A DNA stretch of 37,702 nucleotides from a virus. Of the stretch, positions 23,404-28,795 are shown one piece after another. The position numbers and the translations under genes are program-made. Under the pieces are notes generated by a model, which searched no databases, was not told the origin of the DNA, and saw nothing but the letters and a program-made list of their open reading frames with translations. Within the stretch, counting starts at the first letter, position 1; every line of letters starts with the position of its first letter. Where the stretch lies: IMG/VR virus record IMGVR_UViG_3300030107_003074, positions 1-37,702 of that record. One strand, 5' to 3'.

Positions 23404-23618
23404 GCCACGATCCAGTCAATCATCCAAAACATTACACAAGTAGTGACATAGAAACAATTGATGTCATACAAAATGGATTAACTCCAGACATGTTTAAAGG
23501 ATATTGCTTGGGCCAAATATACAAGTACATCTCACGAGCTGAGATAAAAGGCAATGCACTCCAGGATTATCAAAAGGCTGAGTGGTATTTAAAAAAATTG
23601 ATTAAGGTCGTAGAATGA
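23400..23618 (+). CDS. DUF3310 protein (T7 gp1.7-like nucleotide kinase family)
   Basis: 72 residues from ATG 23400 (MSHDPVNHPKHYTSSDIETI). A longer frame from 23346 is disfavoured because SxVNHPKHY is the typical DUF3310 N-terminus and the ATGA overlap sets the start. The remainder contains GYCLGQIYKYISRAE and an ending QKAEWYLKKLI, all characteristic. T7 gp1.7, which has this domain, is a nucleotide kinase active on dTMP/dGMP; smaller DUF3310 proteins such as this are common in phages and may not be active alone. It is coupled to the next gene by ATGA. Confidence 0.88.
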   Translation: MSHDPVNHPKHYTSSDIETIDVIQNGLTPDMFKGYCLGQIYKYISRAEIKGNALQDYQKAEWYLKKLIKVVE

Positions 23619-23812
23619 CACAAAAACAAAAAAAAGTTTTAGATTTTATTAAAAAGTTTTTAGAAGATAATGGGTACAGTCCATCACAAATGGAAATAGC
23701 TGGGGCACTTGGTGTTACTCAGGGCACAGTCAGGCAGCATATCAAACAATTAAAAGATCGTGGATTTATAGCAAGCAAGCCAGGATATATTAGATCATTG
23801 GAAATTGTATGA
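23615..23812 (+). CDS. LexA-type winged HTH protein without peptidase domain
   Basis: 65 residues matching the LexA DNA-binding domain: MTQKQKKVLDFIKKFLEDNG, then PSQMEIAGALGVTQGTVRQH (the HTH) and LKDRGFIASKPGYIRSLEIV (the wing). There is no S24 peptidase domain. It could compete with host LexA or act as a phage operon regulator. Coupled to both neighbours by ATGA overlaps, so it is regulated with the recombination genes. Confidence 0.82.
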   Translation: MTQKQKKVLDFIKKFLEDNGYSPSQMEIAGALGVTQGTVRQHIKQLKDRGFIASKPGYIRSLEIV

Positions 23813-24162
23813 GCAACAGCAGCCCAGAACAGTTTGAAATAAAATCAAATAGACGGCAGTGTTGCCGCGTTCCATTGTATCATAACAATCAAAAAATTTA
23901 TTTAGAGATACAGCTTGATCCAGCAACTGGTGAATTAAGAGTAGTAAAGCCATGGCCAGAAATGAAGGAAGGCACTGAGCTGTATTCAACAATCGTAGAG
24001 GCTGGTTTTGATATAACTGCGCAGCTCGATTCATATCCCGATCCATTACAAGCATTATCTGTATTAAAAGAACGTACATTGCGCAGAGGAGATGGCACAC
24101 CAATAACGGTCCGAGGAGCTATCATTGATCGTTTGTTTGAAGATCCATACCTGGAGAAATAA
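23809..24162 (+). CDS. Hypothetical protein
   Basis: 117 residues, start fixed by ATGA overlap with the HTH gene. The N-terminal half is basic and beta-like (RRQCCRVPLYHNNQKIYLEI), the middle includes LDPATGELRVVKPWPEMK, and the C-terminus is acidic and helical (LYSTIVEAGFDITAQL). I do not recognise a domain. Membership in the recombination operon is the only functional hint. Confidence 0.65.
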   Translation: MSNSSPEQFEIKSNRRQCCRVPLYHNNQKIYLEIQLDPATGELRVVKPWPEMKEGTELYSTIVEAGFDITAQLDSYPDPLQALSVLKERTLRRGDGTPITVRGAIIDRLFEDPYLEK

Positions 24163-24402
24163 ATGAAACACACACCAAAAGAAAACGGCTGGCTGTACGT
24201 TGCATTTAACATGGATCCAGTGATGAAGGAGAACTTTGACGGCATGATGAATGATTTAGTCAAAGACCTTGGAATGAAGAAAAAAAAGATAATTTACAAA
24301 TTAGTGCTGCGTGAGTGGCTAAACACGAAAAAAAAACCTTCTAGGATGCACGAGGATGAAAAGATTGAGGGCAGCCCATACCAGGGCCACCCCCCAAATT
24401 AA
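24163..24402 (+). CDS. Small protein, possible ribbon-helix-helix
   Basis: 79 residues. After a short strand (GWLYVAFNMDP) come two helices (VMKENFDGMMNDLVKDLG and a following KKKIIYKLVLREWL), the layout of a ribbon-helix-helix DNA-binding protein. It ends in a polar tail. TGGAGA precedes the ATG. The stop converges with and overlaps the integrase stop by four bases. A regulator or excisionase-like role is possible given its place beside the integrase, but nothing more specific is visible. Confidence 0.5.
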   Translation: MKHTPKENGWLYVAFNMDPVMKENFDGMMNDLVKDLGMKKKKIIYKLVLREWLNTKKKPSRMHEDEKIEGSPYQGHPPN

Positions 24403-25613
24403 CCATTTTCTGCGTAAAATTCATTTAATTTATTAATTTGCTTTTCATGTTTGACGGGATCAACAATGTACTTCACATATTTTTTGTGAGTAAATCCAAT
24501 GTTGGTATGACCAATTTGTCTAGTCACATCAGCTGGATCCCAAATCTTATTCATTTGGCTAAACAAAACACTGGCATAATAGTGTCTCAATGAGTGCAAG
24601 CAGCCATGCCAGGACAAGCCTAATTGTTTTTTAACTCTATTAAAATTATCTTTAGCAGTTGCATGAGGGATCCATGTTTTGTTTTTACCAAACACAAACA
24701 CATCATCTGAATCTGAGTGTTGTTGCCACTGTTTTAATTTACTTAATAAATTATCAGAAACAGTAATTGTTCTTGATGCAGCTTCTGTCTTACCATCTTC
24801 ATTACTGTCATCACTACAATCAATCAATTCTGCCTTACCATTTTTTCTACGACTGACAACGTGGTCAACTGTAATTTCATTACTATTCCATCCAATTCTG
24901 CTCCACATCAAACCAGCCATCTCTTGCCACCTTAATCCAGTTTGAGATAAAAACAGAAACATTAATGAATAAAGACCAGGTGCATTATCAATAATTAATT
25001 TCATGTCTGATTTTTTATAAACTGGTGCTGGTTTAATTTTACGTCTGCCAGGTTTATATGTATATAATCGAAGTGGATTGGCATCCATTAATGGTTTTGG
25101 AATCTTACCATTTACAACTGGAGGATTTATACATGCATCAATACATGCTTTTAATGTATCTAACACACGACCAATTTTACTGTTTGAACATCCCTTAGCC
25201 AACAATTCATTTACAATGATCTCACATGAGTTGGGCTGCAAATCTTTCAAAGGAATATTAATTATAGATGTTTGCGCAATGTGACCATCACAATTATAAA
25301 CTTGCATTTTGTATTCATCATGGCTTAGCTGGCCCTGGTTGTATTGACTTTCTTTTTTTAATTTAAATAATTGAATTGCTTTTGCAACTGTACGACCACT
25401 AAAAAATTTACCAACACCAACTTTATTTATATCATTGACACTAGCATAAGCATCTAGCATGGCTTGTTGTTTGGCATTGGGTAAGTTTTTGTATTCTTCG
25501 TTGTTTGGATTAAATCGTTGATAATGATATTTGTTTGTATCAGGATTGTGTGCTTTAACTAAGTAAGCAACACGGCCCAAAGAGTTTTTATATTTCTGTA
25601 CTACGGCTGTCAA
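24399..25613 (-). CDS. int: Tyrosine-family integrase
   Basis: 404 residues. Catalytic residues seen: R228 (TGLRWQEMAGL), probable K275 (EDGKTEA), H340-x-x-R343 (LHSLRHYYASVL), H369 (QIGHTN) and Y379 (HKKYVKYI). Residues about 80-180 form the core-binding domain. The start is TTG 25613, chosen because AGGAGG lies about five bases upstream. It faces away from a tRNA 3'-end sequence 210 bases upstream that is the likely attP core. It should integrate the phage into a host tRNA gene. Convergent with the early operon. Confidence 0.93.
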   Translation of the reverse strand: MTAVVQKYKNSLGRVAYLVKAHNPDTNKYHYQRFNPNNEEYKNLPNAKQQAMLDAYASVNDINKVGVGKFFSGRTVAKAIQLFKLKKESQYNQGQLSHDEYKMQVYNCDGHIAQTSIINIPLKDLQPNSCEIIVNELLAKGCSNSKIGRVLDTLKACIDACINPPVVNGKIPKPLMDANPLRLYTYKPGRRKIKPAPVYKKSDMKLIIDNAPGLYSLMFLFLSQTGLRWQEMAGLMWSRIGWNSNEITVDHVVSRRKNGKAELIDCSDDSNEDGKTEAASRTITVSDNLLSKLKQWQQHSDSDDVFVFGKNKTWIPHATAKDNFNRVKKQLGLSWHGCLHSLRHYYASVLFSQMNKIWDPADVTRQIGHTNIGFTHKKYVKYIVDPVKHEKQINKLNEFYAENG

Positions 25614-25822
25614 AGTGTCCTCCTATATGTATTATTAAATGTCACTACGGGCTTATAATAGCACACCGTAAACTTCTTGGTCAATAGCAAAAAAATATAT
25701 GTTGTCTGTCTGTGGTTGTGTTTTTTTTTATTTTTTTTTATTTTTAATGTTGGAAAACTAGGAAAAATTTGCAATAGGTATATTGCATAATCGTTGACAA
25801 TGCTGGAAATAGGTGTATCATA

Positions 25823-25850
25823 ACGGGTTCGAATCCCGTAGGGACCGCCA
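25823..25850 (+). other. attP core identical in form to a tRNA 3' end
   Basis: The sequence has a T-stem ACGGG, T-loop TTCGAAT, T-stem CCCGT, an acceptor strand AGGGACC, discriminator G, and CCA. No 5' half of a tRNA is present, so it is not a gene. Phages that integrate in tRNA genes carry exactly such a 3' fragment so that insertion restores the gene. The discriminator G and acceptor strand suit a tRNA-Glu or similar; the identity is tentative. Confidence 0.85.
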
Positions 25851-25915
25851 TTTTTCGTTGAAATTGCTGTGTTTTTTGGAGGGTGTTTGCGTACTTGTTT
25901 GTAAAATATTTTTTT

Positions 25916-25955
25916 CATACCAATGAAACGACTTTACTGAAGCCAAAATGGTATG
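25916..25955. other. Inverted repeat near attP
   Basis: CATACCA (25916-25922) and TGGTATG (25949-25955) are perfect inverted copies 26 bases apart, just after the last late gene and next to attP. On the plus strand a run of seven T precedes the repeat, that is, a run of A follows it on the minus strand. Possible weak terminator of the lysis operon or a binding site for integrase or an excision factor. Confidence 0.4.
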
Positions 25956-25965
25956 TCAATTATTT

Positions 25966-26148
25966 TTAATCACTACGGTTAAACTCTGTAAAGCAACTTT
26001 TTTTGTCCCTTGAATTATGGCACAAATACTCCTTTTTTATGGAGGGAAACATGCGTTCATGGATCACAAATGAGTCGTGTCGATAGACATCTTTACCGCA
26101 ATGCTCACACTCTCCGAGCTTTACGTTAGGAAACTTTTTGTAGGCCAT
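25966..26148 (-). CDS. Small zinc-ribbon-like protein
   Basis: 60 residues with CEHCGKD near the N-terminus and, later, YLCHNSRDKKSC, giving CxxC...C...C and several His. This suggests a small zinc-binding domain. It is the last gene of the late block, overlapping the previous stop at base 26148. No known function recognised. Confidence 0.65.
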   Translation of the reverse strand: MAYKKFPNVKLGECEHCGKDVYRHDSFVIHERMFPSIKKEYLCHNSRDKKSCFTEFNRSD

Positions 26149-26366
26149 TACTCTATGATTTTGGTAATTCTTTTTCTATCACCCATGTCAATCTCAATTT
26201 CAGCAGTAATTTGTTTGCATTGCATTGAGATGCCATCTTGATCCTCACCAATCTGACGAGATACAATACGTTTCTGTTCCAGGCAGTCAGCCATACCGTT
26301 AGTAGGTACATACTCTATAACTTGTCCATTGCTTATCATTAATATTGCAAACACTACCTCAATCAT
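26148..26366 (-). CDS. Small protein with N-terminal hydrophobic segment
   Basis: 72 residues. N-terminus MIEVVFAILMISNGQVIEYV, a short hydrophobic or signal-like stretch, then an acidic domain with two Cys (ADCLEQKR, SMQCKQIT). Its layout resembles the 76-residue protein two genes upstream, with a hydrophobic start then a pair of Cys. A small exported or periplasmic protein, perhaps in lysis, is possible. Overlaps the preceding gene by eight bases. Confidence 0.6.
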   Translation of the reverse strand: MIEVVFAILMISNGQVIEYVPTNGMADCLEQKRIVSRQIGEDQDGISMQCKQITAEIEIDMGDRKRITKIIE

Positions 26367-26715
26367 GTCCGTTCCTTAATTTATCTGTTAGTGTTTCCAA
26401 ATCTATAACTCTTTCTTCTAAGAACTGAGAATGCATATCTACTTTATCAATCATAGGTAATTTTTCTTCTACATCTGTTTTTAATTTTTCATGTTCCTTA
26501 GAAAGAAACTCCAATAACATGTACTGTTCTTGGTCGATTGGTTTTTGTTCAGCTGCTTTTAGTAAGTCAGCTTGCATTAGTTGTAGTTCTGTTTCTATAA
26601 TATTAAGTCGTTCAATGACACCAAACCCGAACCAAGCACCCACAATAACAGCACCAATAATAGAGATAAGGTTACGAGCTGGCATTGAGATAGAGGTGTT
26701 TTCACTTACTTTCAT
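26359..26715 (-). CDS. TM plus coiled-coil protein, possible i-spanin
   Basis: 118 residues. A TM helix near residues 16-33 (ISIIGAVIVGAWFGFGVI) follows a short polar N-terminus; the rest is a long helical, Glu/Lys/Leu-rich coiled coil. An N-terminal anchor with a periplasmic coiled coil, next to holin and endolysin genes, is the layout of an inner-membrane spanin. I see no lipobox partner (o-spanin), so the assignment is tentative. Start overlaps the previous stop as ATGA. Confidence 0.5.
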   Translation of the reverse strand: MKVSENTSISMPARNLISIIGAVIVGAWFGFGVIERLNIIETELQLMQADLLKAAEQKPIDQEQYMLLEFLSKEHEKLKTDVEEKLPMIDKVDMHSQFLEERVIDLETLTDKLRNGHD

Positions 26716-26942
26716 ACCTCATCCAATTCAACAAACTTGCCTTCACAAAAATATTCAAATGATTTCATTGTCATGCCATCTACTATTCTAAATTTTTCAA
26801 GTAGGCTATCAACAAGGACAACTCGGTTATCAAACAAATATTGTTTGCATGCATCGTCAGAAATAAATTGCATTCCTTGTAAGTAGGTGTTTCTAGTTTG
26901 ATCTCCTTCGTACCACATCATTACTGTTAAGATCCAAATCAT
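26712..26942 (-). CDS. Small protein with hydrophobic N-terminus
   Basis: 76 residues, beginning MIWILTVMMW, then a polar part with Cys in DDACKQYLF and FEYFCEGKF. It probably has a short signal or membrane anchor and an external domain with a disulphide. Coupled by ATGA to the holin gene upstream and to the coiled-coil gene downstream. Its layout parallels the 72-residue protein. No family recognised. Confidence 0.6.
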   Translation of the reverse strand: MIWILTVMMWYEGDQTRNTYLQGMQFISDDACKQYLFDNRVVLVDSLLEKFRIVDGMTMKSFEYFCEGKFVELDEV

Positions 26943-27346
26943 TTTCTTATTTTGTTTAGAGTTGTTACTCCAAATGCTCCACCAACTATTGTTAATATTA
27001 TAATCCAGTAATAATCATTAGCATTGGCTAGTATCTGCCATCCACGATCCATAAACGGTTGCAATGGGCCAACAAAGTGAGCAACAAAAATTAATGTAAA
27101 CACGACAGTGATCCACTCATCCTTCCAACTATTTTGTGTTTGTCTTACTTGCTCCAGCTGCACACCAATCTTTGCAATATCTATTTCTTTGGCAGCTTGT
27201 ATTTCTTTTGCTTTTATAATTTTATCTTTTTGCAACTTGTGTTGTATTGCACCAACTGTTTTCTCAGTTACAATTTTTGCAATAGGATTGCTCATCAATC
27301 CACCAGCCAAACCCATCAACGGTTTTATAAATAATAAAGGGTTCAT
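26939..27346 (-). CDS. Holin, 3-TM (GTA_holin_3TM-like)
   Basis: 135 residues. The N-terminus is hydrophobic (LLFIKPLMGLAGGLM), followed by a charged amphipathic helix, the hallmark NSWKDEWITVVFTLIF, a second TM to about FVGPLQPF, and a third TM (YYWIIILTIVGGAFGV). The SWKDEW sequence before the TM pair is typical of the 3-TM holins found in gene transfer agents and alphaproteobacterial phages. It should permeabilise the inner membrane to release the M15 enzyme. The start overlaps the previous micro-gene's stop as ATGA. Confidence 0.82.
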   Translation of the reverse strand: MNPLLFIKPLMGLAGGLMSNPIAKIVTEKTVGAIQHKLQKDKIIKAKEIQAAKEIDIAKIGVQLEQVRQTQNSWKDEWITVVFTLIFVAHFVGPLQPFMDRGWQILANANDYYWIIILTIVGGAFGVTTLNKIRK

Positions 27347-27462
27347 AATCCTAATCTTCTTCTTGTATGTTTGTTCTTTGGTCTTGATAGTTTGCTTTTG
27401 CCAATGCTTGTACGTTTTGGCGGCCCTGGCACATGAGCTGTATAGTTCTTAGCTTTTCTCAT
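27343..27462 (-). CDS. 39-residue very basic peptide
   Basis: ATG 27462, overlapping the Cys-rich gene's stop as TAATG, and TGA at 27343-27345, overlapping the holin start as ATGA. The peptide opens MRKAKNYTAHVPGPPKRTS and ends in a run of Lys/Arg (KNKHTRRRLGL). Over one third of residues are Lys or Arg. Being locked between two genes by stop/start overlaps suggests it is translated. It could bind nucleic acid or act on the membrane; no family recognised. Confidence 0.5.
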   Translation of the reverse strand: MRKAKNYTAHVPGPPKRTSIGKSKLSRPKNKHTRRRLGL

Positions 27463-27623
27463 TAATCTTGATGTTTCTGTAAATTCATTAATGATTTTGC
27501 ATTTTGATTAATTCGTTTCCAAAATTCATCTAATGCGTTGTGTTCACACATTGAGCAAGCACACACCTTACATTGTCCATTGTTTCCACAATGGCAATCG
27601 TGTTGACAGTTTTTACACTCCAT
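27462..27623 (-). CDS. 53-residue Cys-rich metal-binding microprotein
   Basis: ATG 27623, overlapping the M15 stop as TAATG. Eight Cys lie in the first 26 residues (positions 3, 6, 10, 12, 18, 21, 23, 26) with several His, in a CxxC...CxC...CxxCxC...C layout. The C-terminal half is a normal amphipathic helix (LDEFWKRINQNAKSL). This looks like a compact zinc- or copper-binding fold. Its place in the lysis operon is unusual. No family recognised with confidence. Confidence 0.6.
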   Translation of the reverse strand: MECKNCQHDCHCGNNGQCKVCACSMCEHNALDEFWKRINQNAKSLMNLQKHQD

Positions 27624-28015
27624 TAATATTTCCAGATGGTTGGTGGTGAATCTGTTCTTCGATCAAGATGTATGAACGATGGCACATTGATTCCAATTCC
27701 TGTCCACCCCGTAGCTAGGGCAACTTTTAAAATGTGTATAGCAGACGAACCTTGTGCTGCTATATCAACGGCTCCTATTGTATGATGCTTACCTGGAGTG
27801 GACTTGCGTGCCTCAATGGGATGTGTACTACACCTATAACCTGATGTTATAGTTAGTGGCATATCCACAGCTTCTCTTAATTTTTGAAGCTCTATGAGAA
27901 AATCTTTTGATAAATTCATTGTACCAGTATGTTGACATGCTAACTCCTCGTAAGAAAAGTTAGGCCACATTGCCTGGTGTTCATTAAAACTCAATTTGTC
28001 CGTTATCATTAACAT
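27623..28015 (-). CDS. Endolysin: M15-family D-Ala-D-Ala peptidase
   Basis: 130 residues from ATG 28015; an internal ATG at 27970 (MWPNFSYEEL) is the alternative start and looks more like the usual family N-terminus. Motifs of the Peptidase_M15_3 group are clear: TSGYRCSTHP (57-66), H78-TIGAVD84 and H116 (SFIHLDRR), giving the His/Asp/His zinc site. The enzyme should cut peptidoglycan cross-links. It is followed by a Cys-rich microprotein and the holin, and overlaps the upstream nuclease gene by 32 bases if the long start is used. Confidence 0.85.
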   Translation of the reverse strand: MLMITDKLSFNEHQAMWPNFSYEELACQHTGTMNLSKDFLIELQKLREAVDMPLTITSGYRCSTHPIEARKSTPGKHHTIGAVDIAAQGSSAIHILKVALATGWTGIGINVPSFIHLDRRTDSPPTIWKY

Positions 28016-28289
28016 AAATTATTTCTACTTTTACTGGTTGTGGAAGTTTGCGTTGTGCGTCAGACAAACTTCGGTTTATTCTTGGATTGTGTGTTGGTTT
28101 ATGTGTCTTGCGTTGTGATGCATATTTTACATCATAATATTTATGCTCACCTGTTTTTCTGTTAACAGAAATCAAATCTATTGGTCCTAAACCACCCGAA
28201 CTTTGAAAGGTTAGCAAGTTGGGATCTTTTGCTAAATGTGCAAGTGCAGTCAATTCAGCAAACAAGCCCCTATTATTTTTAAGAGCCAT
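27984..28289 (-). CDS. Small PD-(D/E)XK nuclease-like protein
   Basis: 101 residues. E12 (GLFAELTALAHL), D38 (GLGPIDLI) and D53-V-K55 (YYDVKYAS) give the E...D...DxK arrangement of Holliday-junction resolvase-like restriction-fold proteins, with the spacing expected for a minimal enzyme. The C-terminus is strand-rich (VKVEIIYVND). Similar proteins in T7-like phages are encoded near lysis genes. A role in resolving branched DNA before packaging is plausible. It begins right after the stop of the XhlA-like gene. Confidence 0.65.
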   Translation of the reverse strand: MALKNNRGLFAELTALAHLAKDPNLLTFQSSGGLGPIDLISVNRKTGEHKYYDVKYASQRKTHKPTHNPRINRSLSDAQRKLPQPVKVEIIYVNDNGQIEF

Positions 28290-28493
28290 CTACATAAAGA
28301 AGGTCTTAATTAATAATGTAACAACGCCTGAAAACAAGATAGTAGATACCGTTATTAAAATCTTAGTTAAAACGGCAACATCACGGTTAAGGTGAAAAAT
28401 ATGATTTGACACCAGAGTGTCCAATTTTTGATTAATCAACTTTAATTCACCACGGATCTCCGTGATTGCCAACTTATTATCTTGCTCAGACAT
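28290..28493 (-). CDS. XhlA-like small membrane protein
   Basis: 67 residues. The N-terminal 40 residues are a polar helix (ITEIRGELKLINQKLDTLVS and HIFHLNRD), followed by a TM segment (ILITVSTILFSGVVTLLIKTFF). This coiled-helix-plus-C-terminal-TM layout is that of the XhlA/hemolysin-type phage proteins that assist holin function. It lies at the start of the lysis cassette. Confidence 0.6.
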   Translation of the reverse strand: MSEQDNKLAITEIRGELKLINQKLDTLVSNHIFHLNRDVAVLTKILITVSTILFSGVVTLLIKTFFM

Positions 28494-28497
28494 TGTA

Positions 28498-28794
28498 TTA
28501 ACTTAGAGTGCTGACATCAAAACTGTTGTCAACTGTATCTACTGCTGGTGGGTTCTTGTAAACATTATGTTTTTTATTAAACATATCATCCCAATGTGCC
28601 TCATCCATAAGTGTCAACAGTTCAGCTTTTGTATAATCACTTGGTACTTTTGATGGTACGTCTATCTTTTCAGATTTAGTAAATGTATGAGAAAAATCAT
28701 CTTCAGTATATTTATACTCAACTGACCATTCTGTTACATTCCCATCAGCATTGACTTTAGGTTTAGCTGATACCCATGTTTTAGTTATTGCCAT
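28498..28794 (-). CDS. Small protein next to tail fibre
   Basis: 98 residues, beta-rich first half (MAITKTWVSAKPKVNADGNV, then EWSVEYKYTE) and a more helical acidic second half containing KAELLTLMDEAHWDDMFNKK. Proteins of this form are common directly downstream of tail fibre genes in marine phages, with unknown function. It starts one base after the tail-fibre stop, with a good ribosome site. A tail-associated or fibre-chaperone role is a guess from position. Confidence 0.6.
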   Translation of the reverse strand: MAITKTWVSAKPKVNADGNVTEWSVEYKYTEDDFSHTFTKSEKIDVPSKVPSDYTKAELLTLMDEAHWDDMFNKKHNVYKNPPAVDTVDNSFDVSTLS

Positions 28795-28795
28795 T

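Larger units (their letters stand above)
25614..25965. other. Non-coding attachment region upstream of int
   Basis: 352 bases without a supported gene. Contents: the int ribosome site and leader; a T-rich stretch (25727-25746); the tRNA-like attP core (25823-25850); further AT-rich DNA; and the inverted repeat 25916-25922/25949-25955. The open frame through it on the minus strand is an artefact of the tRNA sequence and lacks protein-like features. Integrase arm sites presumably lie here, but I see no clear direct repeats. Confidence 0.6.

Noticed and set aside
25823-25850. A complete tRNA gene
   Set aside because: Only the T-arm and acceptor 3' strand are present; there is no D-arm, anticodon arm or 5' acceptor strand.
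25610-25918. 102-residue minus-strand frame upstream of int
   Set aside because: It runs through the tRNA-derived attP core, whose translation gives the well-known artefact GIRTR, and it has no ribosome site or domain.
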